Of a DNA stretch of 64,000 bases, positions 11,010 through 24,159 are shown in pieces. Source of the stretch: Siderastrea radians (taxonomy: Eukaryota > Cnidaria > Anthozoa > Scleractinia > Rhizangiidae); contig OZ024895.1 of NCBI GenBank assembly GCA_964017195.1, positions 33,158,190 through 33,222,189 of the forward strand, written 5' to 3'. Under the pieces are notes generated by a model, which was not told where the DNA came from, made no database searches, and was given only the letters and a program-made list of their open reading frames with translations. Within the stretch, counting starts at the first letter, position 1; each line of letters opens with the position of its first letter. Made by a program: the position numbers and the translations under genes.

Positions 11010-11526
11010 GTACGTTTATTTTAAGTGGAAAAGCTTCGTTTGCGTGCACCGGAAGGACCTCAATCCTGTTGGACACTGTTTGCTCTGTGCATTTTTACGG
11101 CTGAACGTTTTACTCAAGCATTTTATAAGAAAGGTACAAGGAAATATTTAAAACCAGGATCAGTTCCAGCCATCAGGAAGAAAAACATCAGCAATCATAT
11201 CTGAGCGGGATCGTCGAATGGTGAGCGAATATTTATTTGCCGTTTGTGCTAACATCACGTGTACGGTAAGATATACATTTCCTCACATGCCTAAGAGATA
11301 CTTCGTTCGGTTTTCTTGTGCATATACATGTATAAGTCCCAACAGATTTAGGCTTAACTGCATAATATGTGCCCCCTCAAATGAACTATTTTCTGTGTCG
11401 CCGCCAAGCCGGCTCCGCGATACACAGAAATTAATTTTTATTCAACTTGGCTACGTGTCACGCGGTAAGCAGAAAATAGGAAAACATTACCGAGTATTCC
11501 GCGTACTGTAAACGTTCCCCGCTTAA

Positions 11527-13374
11527 GGTGACTCGATCGAAATAAATGACGGGCTCTATGCCTCTCTAAAAACTCTAATAACATCGTCATTTCTCACTCG
11601 ATTGCCTTGAAACTTTCGCATTTTACACACAATTTATTGAGGAATAATACGTATATCAACACGTAGATGTACTCTTCGTTAATTTTGCGTGATTTTGCTT
11701 TTATTGAACACTACTTTTTTGATAAAATTGCTATTCTAACAAAACTGAGCGCTACGATTTGGTTTAAACTTCTAGAATCAGCTTAGAATAACATCTTACC
11801 TTGACTCTAGTTTCCGCAAAATCGTAGGAACAGAAATCCCAGCACAATTTGAACGTCAAAATAACAACCCCAGACGGACTTCAAAGTTTGGACTGCTCCA
11901 GCGCTTTCCAAATTTGACTGAAAAGCGCAATAACTCCAGATAAAGTAAGTTCAATGTATCGTTATAGTTAGTTCCAAACCGCATCTGGCTATCCGCAACG
12001 ATGAAAAAGTTTGGCGGCTATTATAAACTCACTTTCTGCACCAAAATATAACGAAGTCGCCAAAGTCACGTTTTTCTGAAATATATGAAAACTAACCGGA
12101 CGAATTGAATAAAACTACCGGAACATGAAACTGAGTCTTTTACACATACTTTGCGCTATTTTACTTTGCTGGGGCGGTCTTGGTTTGGACAATATATTTT
12201 TTGAAAGTGATGCACTATCGAAACTCTGTTCTGTATACGGCTTTGTTGTTATCTGAATTCCACAATAGCGCTATGCAAATTTCCTTGCATTTGATGAGAA
12301 TTTGAGGAATTTAGACATTGGCTAGGGGGGTGCATTGATGGTGTTTGGTCGCTACACGCTTTGGCGGTTTTACGTATCTGCTCTATAATTTCATGATCGT
12401 GCTAATTGAAAATAAAGGAACAATTATTATCCTATGAAATCCTATGTTGATATCAGACGACACACTTTTTTGCATATCTCAAAATGACGAATTAACCTTC
12501 ACCTGGCATGACATTATAGACACGTAAAACCACCAAAGCATGTAGCGACCAAACATAGACAATGCACCTCCCTAGCCAATGTCTAAATTCCTCAAATTCT
12601 CATCAAATACAAGGAAATTTGCATAGCGCTACTGTGGGATTCAGATAACAACAAAGCCGTATACAAAACAGAGTTTCGATAGTGCATCACTTTCAAAAAA
12701 TATATTGTCCAAACCAAGACCGCCCCAGCAGAGTAAAATAGCGCAAAGTGTGTGTAAAAGATTCACTTTCATGTTCCAGTAGTTTTATTCAATTCGTCCG
12801 GTTAGTTTTCATATAGTTCAGAAAAACGTGAATTTGGCGACTTCGTTATATTTTGGTGCAGAAAGTGAGTTTATAACAGTCGCCCAAACTTTTTCATCGT
12901 TGCGGATAGCCAAACGCGGTTTGGTACTAACTATAACGATACATTGAACTTACTTTAATGGAGTTATTACGCTTTTCAGTCAAATTTGGAAAGCGCTGGA
13001 GCGGTCCAAACTTTGAAGTCCGTCTGGGGGTTGTTGTTTTGACGTTCAAATTGTGCCGGGATTTCTGTTCCTACGATTTTGCGGAAACTTGAAGAGCCAA
13101 GATAAGATGTTATTATAAGCTGATTCCAGAAGTTTAAACCAAATCGTAGCGCTCAGTTTTGCTAGAATAGCAATTTTATCAAAAAAGTAGTGTTCAATAA
13201 AAGCAAAATCACGCAAAATTAACGAAGAGTACATCTACGTGTTGATATACGTATTATTCCTCGATAAATTGTGTGTAAAATGCGAAAGTTTCAAGGCAAT
13301 CGAGTGAGAAATGACGATGTTATTAGAGTTTTTAGAGAGGCATAGAGCGCGTTATTTATTTCGATCGAGTTACC
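11527..13374. mobile_element. Foldback element with about 870 bp arms, nested
   Basis: The left arm (11527 to about 12398) and right arm (about 12510 to 13374) are inverted copies over nearly their whole length, separated by a loop of about 110 bp. Ends read GGTGACTCGATCG and CGATCGAGTTACC. TTAA flanks both sides (11523-11526 and 13375-13378), so it too used a TTAA target. It sits inside the 10583-14857 element and is therefore younger. Arms differ by scattered substitutions and small indels. A lone similar end, TTAAGGTGGCTCGAAAGG, occurs at 62599. It has no coding capacity. Confidence 0.85.
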
Positions 13375-14894
13375 TTAAACTTCCGCTAAAAGAATATTTA
13401 ATTTGAAGTTCCTATAAACTAGTGCACCATAACAGAACATCACCGTGTATTCCTCGTTCTATAAACGAAAATATTACGCGAAATTTCTTTGAATTACTCG
13501 TCCACATACTGAACGTGAAAATATCAACAACCGAGCTTAATCGACCATAACAAACCTTACTGTGTATTGCTTGCTCTTTAAACTGCGTAGCCAGCTCTTG
13601 ACATCCCTCGTACATTTCAATTTACATGTATCTCTCTCCGCGTACCGCGTAGCCAACTCCTAATACCTCTTTTATACTTGAATTAATTTCTCTTGGAGCA
13701 CGGCGAGTCTTACATAATTAGCTATAATTTCTTGAGCATCACCGCGTTCGGGGTAGCCACTTCTCTCAGTAACACTTTCGATGTGACGGCGTACTCCACA
13801 GTTTATACCTAGACTTCCGATGGTAAATCAAAGTTTATATCTCTATTAATTCGCATTTGCTTGTTTACTAGGTAGTAAGATTACCGTGTTCGCACAATTA
13901 CACGGGCGATTCGCGACAGCACTTCGTTTACGTGAATTTATTTTCCTCGACCTTTTGCCTCATCTATAAAAGTTCGACTTCGCCGACTTCGCCAAAAAAA
14001 ACTTTGTTCTAAATCGCTCTCAAAAGAACTGGACCACAAATTTGACGGAAAACACATCCATATAATGCCATGTTTGGCTCTCTATTTTCGACTGTTCATT
14101 ATACTCTTCGTGGCGATGGTTGAGACTTCTATGTCACGAGCAAAATTCACGTGGTTAGAGATAAGACCGCTTCCATGAAATTCGCGGGCTTCTCTTTTGC
14201 GAACTGAGTAATGGCGGACGGGTTTAACGCGGTTTTCGGACATATATTCCTGGGCCGCGTAAGCATATATCGATCTTATTTATCGTGATTCATATAATAT
14301 GGCATCTATTGAACAGTTTGAAGTTTAAAAAAGTTGAAAACAAAACAAGAAATTTTCGTCGTAGTAGCACTTTAAGTTTCTGAGCCTGGGGAAAAGTATT
14401 AAAGCTCTTGCGATGAAACTTGGCACGTTTGTAGCACCTTATTAGCTTAACAGATTGGGCTTATGATGTTTCAATTATGACGTGTCGTGACGTCACAATA
14501 ACGTCTCAAACCCACCATTTTGAGCTTGAGGCCGCCATCTTGAATCCCAAACCTGCAGTCCTACAGCTGACAATGACGTCACCAAAAAATATATGATTTT
14601 GTTCTAAGAAACATATTTAGTCAAAACAAGCACACAAAAGCTAAAAGTAAAGATTATCTTGTTCTTACAAACGAAGGGGGAAAACCTGAAAAAAGCCTGA
14701 AGAAAGACAGAAAATAGTCAAAATACACTTCTGAGTAGACGGTTGCTATGGAAACGTCAATCAACATATACACGTCATTGACACAGGATACGTTTTAGGA
14801 AAAGTCACGAGAATTAATGATTATTCGTTAAAGTCAGCGCGGGCAGGCAGAATAGGGTTAATTTTCCTGAGTTAATAGGAATTGTCATTAAAGA

Positions 14895-15195
14895 TTGCAA
14901 AATAACTCTGAGAATTCCTGGGAATTCCTAAGAATTTAAGGTGTGAATTTTCACGGTAAATTTGGACTTGGAATTCCTAAGAATTCTTAGGAATTCCAGG
15001 CTTAAATGGTGATGGCTTGAAATTCCTAGGAATTCCTAGGAATTCCAACTAAAAGAAAATCAAAGATAGAATTCCCAGTTATTTTCAGAAATTCCTAGGA
15101 ATTCCAAGGAATGTTTGAGAATAACTGGGAATTTGGGGGAATATGTGGGAAAAAATAGGAATATGGTCGGGAATTTGTGGGAATAAATGGGAATT
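14895..15195. repeat. GGAATTCCTAGG array C
   Basis: Begins TTGCAAAATAAC, a degenerate form of the CTTGCGAAAT end. It continues as GGAATTCC/CCTAGG blocks with the unique piece GGTGTGAATTTTCACGGTAA (inverse of array B), ending in GGGAATnnnTGGGAAT repeats near 15130-15195. It has the orientation of a left end. Confidence 0.8.
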
Positions 15196-15429
15196 TCTTA
15201 AATAAGTAGGGGAAACATTAGAAACTTGACCCGAAATGGTAACAAAAAAAACAGCTGATGTCCCTTAATTTAATGGTCAGTTGCTGATATTTAAAGTAGA
15301 CAAATGGAGGTTCTGGTTTTTTAACCAGGCTTGAACCGGGGCAAAACCCTGGCTTCCCTGGGCTCTTGGTATAAGGGCACATTCAGTTTACCTCAGAATG
15401 TCTGTTTTCAACGTATCTTCAACAGGAGT

Positions 15430-16955
15430 CAGGGCTCGAGACTAACGGTAGCCAACTAGTCACAGACTAGTAGAAATCCCGTTTTGGCTAGTAAGTTCTG
15501 CGCTTTCACTAGCCATTTTGGCTAGTAGAAATTTCAAAGCACTAAAGCACAGGATGGAAACCAAACTAAATATTGCTTCTGATGATCGGATCCCAAAACC
15601 AAATTGAGTGAGCAGAAACTTAAACTTATTCCGTAGAAGGATATAATGTTTGTATGATACTTGTTTTGTCCTCTCAACGTTTTTCCCTACTAATTCTTGT
15701 CTCAGATGGCAACGTTTTCTCTATCATTTCTACGTTCGAACGAAATTAGCCGTCTACAGAACGTTTCACCATAAGTTTCCTTGAAAGGTCCATTAGTGTG
15801 TCTATATAATATTTGCCTACACGTTAGTAGGTTCACACAATTCTTTAGTCTTCTGTTATCGACTTTTTGCCATTAATTTCCTCGTTCGTAAAATAGTTTC
15901 TCTTTCCAGCGTTTCTCACTACGTAACGTCTTCAGAACGTTTCTCCCTACGTAAGTAGGTTCGTCGATTTATTAGTCTAGCCTTCTAAACGTTTCTTTGT
16001 ACGTTAGCACGTTCGCACGACATTGTTCTGCTCTTCCTAAGGTTTTCAGTGTGTTACTACATTCGTTAGATAAGTCGACACTGCTTAGCGTTTCTCTGTA
16101 CCACCTGTACGTTAGTATCTTCATACGGTATTAGTCTTGTCTTCTCAACGTTTATCCGTACGTTAGTGCGATTTTAGTTGTCTCATTTACGTTTCTCCGT
16201 AATTTATTGTCCCACTGTAATAGTTCAGTTTGTCCATTCGGCGTTCTTTCGTACGTCACACACGTTCTTACGGTATTAGTTTTGTTCAATAACGTTTCTC
16301 CGTAAGTTGGTAGTTGCGTATTTTATTAGTCTCTGTATCTTGGTACGTTGGCAGCTTTTCTCCCTACTGTAGTGCATTCGCAACCAACGTGTTTGATTTG
16401 ACTTCTCAACGTTTCTCCGTACCTTAGTAAGTTCGAACCTTATTAGTTTTTTCTGCTCATTTACTAGTCTTCTCTTGTAGACGTTTTTCCGTAAGTGAGT
16501 TGAGTGCTGTATCAGTCTTGTCTTTTTGACGTTTCTCCGTACCTTACGACGTTTGTACAATGTCAGTCTTGTCTTCCCAACGTTTCTCCGTACGATGTAC
16601 ATGCTCATATAAGGTTAACTGTTCGAGTTATTTGTCATGATTTGACCGAAATGGAAAAGAGAAGCGTGAGCTACATCGCGCCAGGGAATTTGCATTGAAG
16701 GCACATAGTACTTTATATTCCGCTGGTGAGGATCTTTAACCGTTGGAAAGAACAGTCAATATTCAAGTTCTTCACTCTTGAGATTACAGAGAGGCATGTT
16801 TACAATATTTAATATGGCTAAAAATTACAAATATTGAACACAATACAAGATTATGCAAAAAAAAGTCTGGCTAGTGAAAATTTATTTTGGCTAGTGAAAT
16901 CAAACCTCTCACTAGCCACTAGGCTACTAAGCTCAAAAGTTAGTCTCGAGCCCTG
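15430..16955. mobile_element. hAT-like element with internal minisatellite
   Basis: Perfect 17 bp terminal inverted repeat CAGGGCTCGAGACTAAC, flanked by a 5 bp target-site duplication GGAGT (15425-15429 and 16956-16960). CAGGG termini with a 5-6 bp duplication fit hAT-like groups. Subterminal zones carry repeated GGCTAGTGAAA/TTTCACTAGCC words. There is no transposase. The centre is a degenerate tandem array. Confidence 0.8.
15670..16610. repeat. Degenerate ~50-60 bp tandem array
   Basis: At least a dozen copies of a unit built on GTCTTnTCAACGTTTCTCCGTACGTTAGTACGTTCG. The core ACGTTTCTCC recurs at uneven spacing of about 49-70 bases. The Lys/Arg-rich open frame on the minus strand at 16276-16608 is a by-product of this repeat, not a gene. 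Confidence 0.85.
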
Positions 16956-16960
16956 GGAGT

Positions 16961-17268
16961 AAAATGATAAAATTAGTTCAATATCATTTTGTACCTTATA
17001 TTTTTGTTTATGAGGTACAATTCAACAATCACCAAGTACCACCTTCACTGATTTTACATGTAGGTCTTATCTGTTTTGGCTGCCTTTAGTTCACTTGCTG
17101 TTAACAATCTTCTGAGTTCAGTCCTCTGATGGCCTTATACATGTGGTCCTAGGAAAAAAATCGAAATTTTATATAAAATTAATTCTAGACCTGTCATACA
17201 CTCAACATTATTAATAGGTTGCAGCATTAATTTTCAATAAAATATAACGTACATATGTACATGTACAC
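16961..17268. other. Intergenic, nothing recognised
   Basis: AT-rich, no repeat or coding signal seen. Confidence 0.5.
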
Positions 17269-17425
17269 GTTGTGGTTCAAATTTTTCTTTGGTTTAAAAA
17301 TTTTCAAACCAGTATAATTTTTATTTCCCTTTGTCTCAGATTCATTACCAAAATCTAAGGCAAAGGAAAATAAAAATTAATCTGGTTTGAAAATTTTCAA
17401 ACTAAAGAAAACTCTGAACCACAAC
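17269..17425. mobile_element. Hairpin MITE with GTTGTGGTTC ends
   Basis: Inverted arms begin GTTGTGGTTC and end GAACCACAAC. They share TTTGGTTTnAAAATTTTCAAACC and TTTATTTTCCTTTG around a loop of about 27 bases. It is non-coding and about 157 bp long. Confidence 0.85.
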
Positions 17426-20160
17426 ATACATTTACAATTACAGTTCAAGTAGTAAACAAAATAAAGTAAACACTCAAGTAGTGGATTCCAAAGATGTGGA
17501 GGCCTGAGTGGCACAATATGAAAGAAATCTGAAGCTAAGCTCTCACTTGAGTAACATCCACATTGCTTAAGCATTACAGTGATAGACCATTTCAAAAGCT
17601 TAAAAACACCAACCAGAAAAGAATTTTCTGATACACCATAAAAGAACATGTACATTGTAGTTAGTGAATACATGGTGATGGCTTTCACATGTTCATGTAT
17701 GGGTTCTCAAAATTCTCAAACTAATATGTTCTTATTGAATGAGTGAGAGGGTCAGACAGGAAAATGTTTGGCTTAAGGTCATGGCGTATCGACCAAATGC
17801 AGGAGGTCTGTGTGCCATGCCTGAGTGCCAAATACATAGTATTTTACCATCCACCTGGACCTATGAGTGTACCTGTAGATGTAGGTATTGAAATGAAATG
17901 AGACCCCGGAAAAGCTGAACCTGAGGTGTTCCCTTTTACCAATCAGGAGCTCTAACCACTTTCATTGTACAAAATGTAGCTCACACATGAGTCTAGAAGG
18001 AGCTACATTGTAGTTCATTGCATACATGGTCACCATACAGTCAGGATGCCCTCAACACTGCCCTTTCTAGCAGTATGCAGGACATGATATAGTATGAGCC
18101 TAGATAGATTATCTACCTCACTACCAGTTTCCTTGCAGCTTAATTAGTACAATGTATCATGTAGTTCAGCTGGAGTGCGGAAGGTCAGGGTTTCACTCAC
18201 ATATTAAGTCAGGGATTATTTACTACAAAATGTTCTGCTTGCTATACGCAACATGTTGAGCACATTTTTTAGAATTTTTAATATGTTTCATCCCGGTTAC
18301 TCTGCCATCTTCAAAAATATAATTATTTTGGGTAATGCATGACCAATCACTTACAATATTTAGCATGGTGTTTGTTTCAGTGACTGTTCAATATTGTAGT
18401 CACAATGTACATGTAGTCCACTATAATCTACATGAAGTGTTCATGTCTTAATAATTCAAGCAGTTATCAACAAGGAGATATTGCCTTAATATGACATAAG
18501 TCCATGACAAAGTTCAACAACTCCAAACTCTGTGTACGTAATTCTGTCATAATCTCTGAAGAACAGCCTGCGACCCAAAGCCTAATTGCATGTTACATGT
18601 ACTACCAGTATGTTTAAATAAAACAGATCTACACTGAAAGCAATACAAATTGAAGTGTTACAATGAGGATTCTAAAGTATACAGCGTGTATGTTTGAGTA
18701 ACTTACCTGATCAAGTGTGATGCATTTCTTTGCCATGTACAATGTGCATCAATAAACTGTTTTGCTGTACATGTAGAACTGGGAGTACATACAATGTGTA
18801 CATATGTAGACCCTGACAAAAAATATTCTGATTAATAAAACTTTGGCTCATAAACAATAAATTAATTCACCACCAATATTAAGCTGAGGTGAATGTAAAC
18901 CATACTCTAATTCTATCTACACTACAGTACATGTAGTACAGTACTTTACAGATCCTAGGAGATTGTTGAAGGAGCAATGTAGATGTATGAGGTTTAATTT
19001 TCACTGAAAATTAACTTCTAGTTTGTAACTAACAGTGTCAGCCATCTAGCCCAGTTGATTGTGTTACAGACTTTTCAATAATTTTGCAATCAAAACAAGA
19101 ATTTAAAAAACTGGTGTGATACAAAAGATGTTCAGTAAGTTTAATTGCAAAATTCGTTAATTATTTATGAGGGTGCAAACCAGTCCCAGCACAGTATTCA
19201 GATCACATGTACACAACTGTAAATCCCAATACAAATCAACTGTCTGAAAGCATGGGGAGGGATTGAATAGGTAGCAGAGAAAGGCTGGGGTTGATGAATT
19301 ATTAAACAGTAGAATTAACTTTTGATGCAAACTCCTGCTCAGCTAATTAGTATTCATTAACTTTTGATACACATCTCTACTGATTAAAATGAAAAACACA
19401 ATGGACATAATTTTTATATGGCGCAGGACTTCGTTGCTCGCTCCGCCACTTCACAGCCTAAAAAGCTCACTCCACTCGCTTTACGGCTTTTGTGCTCTGA
19501 AACTCGTGAGGTCGACTTGTGGCAAGTCTAATTTAAATGCTGCAAAAATTGTCAACTGTGTTTATAATTTTTTTGCGGTATTCCGGCACATTCATAAAGA
19601 ACTAGATCCTCTGGAGTGTGAAAATCTGCTGTCATGTTTGTTTAAATTTTGCTTCGCTTGCTGATTGGGTAGATATTTGATACCTTGACAGTTAAGACTT
19701 GTCACCTCACAGGGTCAGAATTCAAAATTCAACGGCTTTCGTGCAGGCTCACTTTTCCTCGCCCCATTCTTCTTGCCGGCTCGCTTCGCTCACCGACTTC
19801 CGCTGCCAAGATACTTGTGCGAATAGCACACTAAGTGAGCCTGCTCGCAGGCTAACTAGAGTCAGTTCCACACACTTTACACAGGGCACGAAATTGTACC
19901 TAATACAGTCGCCAGTGTGCATAAACTTTCTGCTTTGGCAACCAAATCCTGAAAATTAGTCGCCAAATTGGTGACAAGAATTCTTCATCACACCCTACCC
20001 AAAGACCATTATGAATTTTTCGGTTATAAAATGGGGTTCGAAGGCCTGCACGACTCCTACTTCACATCTTTGTACACTGCACCTTATGTACATGTATCTC
20101 AGTCTTTTGACCAATACTGCTTCTTGCATTTTTGTAGTGGGTTTAGTTTGGAGGATTTTC
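17426..20160. other. Long non-coding stretch
   Basis: No gene found. The word TACATGTA and its variants recur many times at 18390-18960. Around 19430-19860 a GC-richer patch has TCGCTCCGCC/GCTCGCTTCGCTCAC words typical of dispersed repeats, which creates short open frames without family features. Confidence 0.5.
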
Positions 20161-20166
20161 AAATGG

Positions 20167-21002
20167 CAGGGCTTCTGATAATTCGCGGGGAAAAAAGTGA
20201 AATTTCACGGGATTTGAAGAGACAAATTCGCGGAGAAAACGGCCGATTTCGCGGGATTTTCGCGGGAATTTTCGGGCCAAATTTTCGTTGAAAAGCAAAC
20301 AAGAAAGCAAAAAAGAAAGATTCCTGACAAAAATATTGGAAGGATGTCAAATTCAGGGCAAGAAAGAAACACAAAAGTTCATCCAACACAGTTCTGAAGG
20401 CAACTGTACTTGTTTCGAGCGACAAGAAAAACATATAAAGCTTTACCGAAACGCTTGGCCGGTTAACCTCCTTTTTCAGCTGCAATTTAGAGCCGAAAAC
20501 AGCAACGCAATAAACTTCTATCCCCTCATCACTCTCTTGTGTTGCTTTGCAGTTTACAAGGCAAGATTGTTCTAGATCAAAGGTTTAAATCCATCTGTGA
20601 AGTCAAAACATTCTTGTGTCTTCATTCGTGTACGATTAAACGTGTGCCTGCATTACTACAGACAGCAGTTTCCTTTCACAATCCGTATAGTGTCAACGAA
20701 AAGTCTTCTCTTTTATTTTACCAGTCCCCAGGTTTTCGCAACATTAATCTAAGAACGCCTGGTAGTTTTGGTACGATGTTTACTCGTGGCAGTGACGAAA
20801 TTTCAAGATAAATTTGCAAGTTTACGGCAAGTAAACAGCTCCAATAGCCAAGATAAGTTTCAAATATGTTGTACCGACATGTGTTTGGTAGAATTTCTAG
20901 CGAATTTCGCGGTATTTCTCGTGTTTTTGTCAATTTCGCGGGATTTCGCGGATATACCTGAATTTCGCGGCTCCGCGACCGCGCGAAATTTCAGAAGCCC
21001 TG
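20167..21002. mobile_element. hAT-like MITE, 836 bp, with 6 bp target duplication
   Basis: Ends are CAGGGCTTCTGA at 20167 and TCAGAAGCCCTG at 20991-21002. They are followed inward by TTCGCG-rich subterminal repeats (GCGGGATTTCGCGG words). The target-site duplication AAATGG is present exactly at 20161-20166 and 21003-21008. There is no transposase; the open frames inside arise from the CG-rich repeats. Confidence 0.85.
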
Positions 21003-21008
21003 AAATGG

Positions 21009-21944
21009 TGACTGAATTGAGCATTACAATTTAAATGTCGCATTTCCAAGGCTTTGATCTTGAGGTCACAACGATTTTTCTCGGATCACTATATGATAGA
21101 GTTCAGTAAAATATGACCTCGGATTGTCTGTTAAACAACTTAATGTGGTTTTAATGCTGCTCTTGGCTATAAGGTATGTTGAATTTACCTCATTTAAGAA
21201 CTCGATAGGTTTTTCAGCCTCTCATGTTTAAATTTGTGACAATTATTAAAGAATCTAAATTACTAGAATCTGCAAGGTGATGAGTTTCTTTCCTGATGTT
21301 TGTAATGCCAGGCCCGGCTTAATATTATATTGTGTTTAATTCTGTTGCAGGATGCTGTGTTTCGCATCGCAGAGTGTGATCTAAAGACCCCTCTCGTCAG
21401 GAAATTGAAGTTTTGACATTTTTAAAGCTATGCAATGTGTATGCAACGTGTAATAGATGGATGAACTCTGCTTCAGTCAAACATGTGTCTTTAACCCCTC
21501 TTGAAAATGTGAGTTTCATGTCTTGGGATTTTATATGCCCACATGATAAATTATTGCTCAGTATATAGGCACACATAAATTTGGACATTCACAAATGCTG
21601 GGAACAAACCCATGAATCTTGTAACCACTTTAAAATTGTTGATTGCAATGAAAATCTTCCATATGCAAACCCCTTAAAAAAGGAGACTTTTAAAAATGCA
21701 CAAAATTCCACCTTAAGCCACTGGAGCATTGTCAAATGCAAATGGCAAGACCTGAAGTTGCTATTATTCTAATTTTATCAAATCATGTTGTTACATATCA
21801 GTATCTTCTCTTTAAACAAATCAATAATATATTTAAATCACACAAAACGTTTAAGAACTCACTCTTTCAAAATTAGCAAATGTATGTTCCTTTCAAGTTC
21901 AATCGCCTTTAATTTGACTGGTCATTCAAGAATAATTAAGGCTT
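21009..21944. other. Intergenic, nothing recognised
   Basis: AT-rich sequence with no supported exon. Short open frames lack motifs. Confidence 0.5.
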
Positions 21945-23199
21945 TTAAAGTGCCTATGAACTAAAAAATGTTTCTCCTAAATATGATAGTTTATGACTCC
22001 CTCAGTCTAAATATGTAAGTTTTACTGAGTAGAACCCTTTGCATCGGATATTTTTCCAGCCGCAAAGTTCGAATTTGGCACCCGAAATGTGTCTCCATTT
22101 TGCGCGCGGCCAAAACGATCGCATTACAAGGCTGTGACGTCACAAATCGCGCAGAAGACAAGAGTGTTATGGCTGACAAGAGGGTTTCGAGAAGAGAAAT
22201 TACTTTGGAGTGACTCGTGGGCCCAGGATTGTAAGCTACAAGGGCAGGATTCGCACAATGAGATCATGTGTGTGTCGTTTCTCAAAAGGAAACGAATTAG
22301 GGAGAGAAGCGGACTCATTTGAACCGTGTTCGACTCGGTAAGAATTCGATTCGACCCCCATTACAGAGCTGCTTCTCGGAAAAGCCGCAGCATTTGAATG
22401 TCGCGTTAATATATGTAACTTCTGCCACTGTTGGATTAGTTCTACTAGTAGCAATTATCGCAATTCAAGATTAAAGATCGAGATAAAGAAGGTTTTCAAT
22501 ATTTGGCCACAAAACTATTGCTATATGCATCTGTCCACTATTACCTAAAAGCATCCAAGATCTACAACGCATAACTGAGCTACAGAGTTTTGTTTACATT
22601 TCCGTTTTTTTTTTGGAAACCACATGCAATACGTTTCTCAAACTGGATGTTCACCATAGAGTCTGAAGGGATAACAGTGAACGGAACTGTCTTGACTGAT
22701 GACGAGACAAGACGTTTTAGTTAATTAGAGATAGCTATAGGAATATTTATAAATCCCTCGTGTACATGTGTCGTCAAATAAAAGGAAGCAGTTCAGCTCA
22801 GCATTGATAATTTTCATTGCAAGTCACTCTGCTTCCACTGCATTTGATTTATGTGGTCCTCTTTAAACACCACACATTTCAAAGAGATTTGTGCCTCTCT
22901 TCTTGTTGACCCTCCTCCTGTTATCTCAAGAGGTCCATATAATATGAAATTTCACATACCACACCTAACACCGTCTAATTGACCCTTCTGCAGTACAGTC
23001 TTGGTGATGTAGGTTTAATTTGAATTTATGGCATAAGTTATTTAATCATATTTATTACGAAGGGCAATGAAAATATGTGACCTTCATTTCCCATTATTTA
23101 ATTTTGTGGCAGGCTTTGTATTGGAAATTCCCCACACACTTAGGTTACTTCATTTATGAAGCTTTTGCACTTAGAAATGAATCGACAATCGCAACAATC

Positions 23200-23340
23200 G
23201 TCAATTAGTTGATCCTATTACTTACCCTTACATATCTTTAGATGTAATCCGTATTATTATTATCATTATTTTCCTATACTTTTGCAATACCATTTGTAAT
23301 TGGGAATGCAAATAAAGTGTGTTGTTGTTGTTGTTGACTC
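23200..23340 (+). repeat. Retroposon 3' tail
   Basis: An ATT/ATC-rich stretch is followed by TTTGCAATACCATTTGTAAT, GCAAATAAAGTGTG and a GTT microsatellite (about 23319-23336). An AATAAA signal followed by a short tandem tail is typical of a LINE or SINE 3' end. Confidence 0.5.
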
Positions 23341-23449
23341 ATTCCCTGTACCCAAGAAAGCTACCACACAAGCCACCTAATTAGCCAACAGAAAATCAAT
23401 AATGAGGTTTCAAAATGGGCCTTTTCGATCTCGTTCTCCACCTTTAATT

Positions 23450-23450
23450 T

Positions 23451-23485
<35 letters not shown>

Positions 23486-23486
23486 T
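23450..23486. repeat. TAA microsatellite
   Basis: Twelve uninterrupted AAT/TAA units. Confidence 0.95.
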
Positions 23487-24159
23487 TTTCCGAAAATTAG
23501 CTGCATAGGCTACGTTCCTGCCCTATGCATGCTATTTAGGGACATAGCATATAAACGTCTTGTACTGCTTTAATAATAATCATGATGTATACACAGGATA
23601 GCCCCATCATTGTAAAAACACTGGTATCAAAGGGGGGTTCTGTTACTAAATAAGTGGCCAAGATAGTAAAATAGATATCTTCAAACATTAATAGTGGCAT
23701 GCATGGTTACGTAGCGGAAGCCTGATGCAAACACGAGAGTGTTGGGAGAATTCGAAGGATTATGCGAGCTTGATCGAACACAGACTCTTAGACATTTGTA
23801 ACTGAAGAGCATATCTCTTAACAACAAAAAAGGCTAATACATGCATAATGTGTACAGTGTACTGGGAGGATACTGTAATTTAAAGTGTTTTTGGATCCAA
23901 GGGAGCTGCCTTAACCTCTCCCCATCCCCCCTCCTTAAACAAAAACAACAAAAAAATGAAACTACACACACAAACAGGGCAATTTCTACTTGACACTGAT
24001 TTCTGCCATACTTCATGGAATTGGAATAGGTGTATGTTTCAATGAAAATGGCACTTCAAAATGTACTTCTGGAGCAAATTACATATTCATCTCAGTGTTC
24101 AGATTGACCCAAGGGAGTTATTGTCATATGAGACCAGTATACAAAGGGAGCTCAGACCA

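Larger units (their letters stand above)
10583..14857. mobile_element. piggyBac-type TTAA element, 4.3 kb, non-autonomous
   Basis: Terminal inverted repeat CCCTATTCTGCC at 10583-10594 and its complement GGCAGAATAGGG at 14846-14857. Each is bordered by TTAA (10579-10582 and 14858-14861). A TTAA target duplication and CCC-starting ends are the signature of piggyBac-like elements. Both subterminal zones also share GCCATTACTCA. No transposase frame is present. A short candidate first exon lies at 10921. The middle is occupied by a nested foldback element (11527-13374). The remaining interior (13375-14857) has no coding signal. Confidence 0.75.

Noticed and set aside
16276..16608. Minus-strand 110-codon frame rich in Arg and Lys (RRNVxKTRL repeats)
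   Set aside because: It is the translation of a degenerate DNA tandem array inside a non-autonomous element; it has no conserved start context or family.
15670..16610. Possible CRISPR-like array
   Set aside because: The repeats are degenerate, unevenly spaced, lack unique spacers of constant length, and lie inside a eukaryotic transposon.
20159..20485. Overlapping frames in the CG-rich hAT-like MITE
   Set aside because: Low-complexity translation of TTCGCGGGA repeats on both strands.
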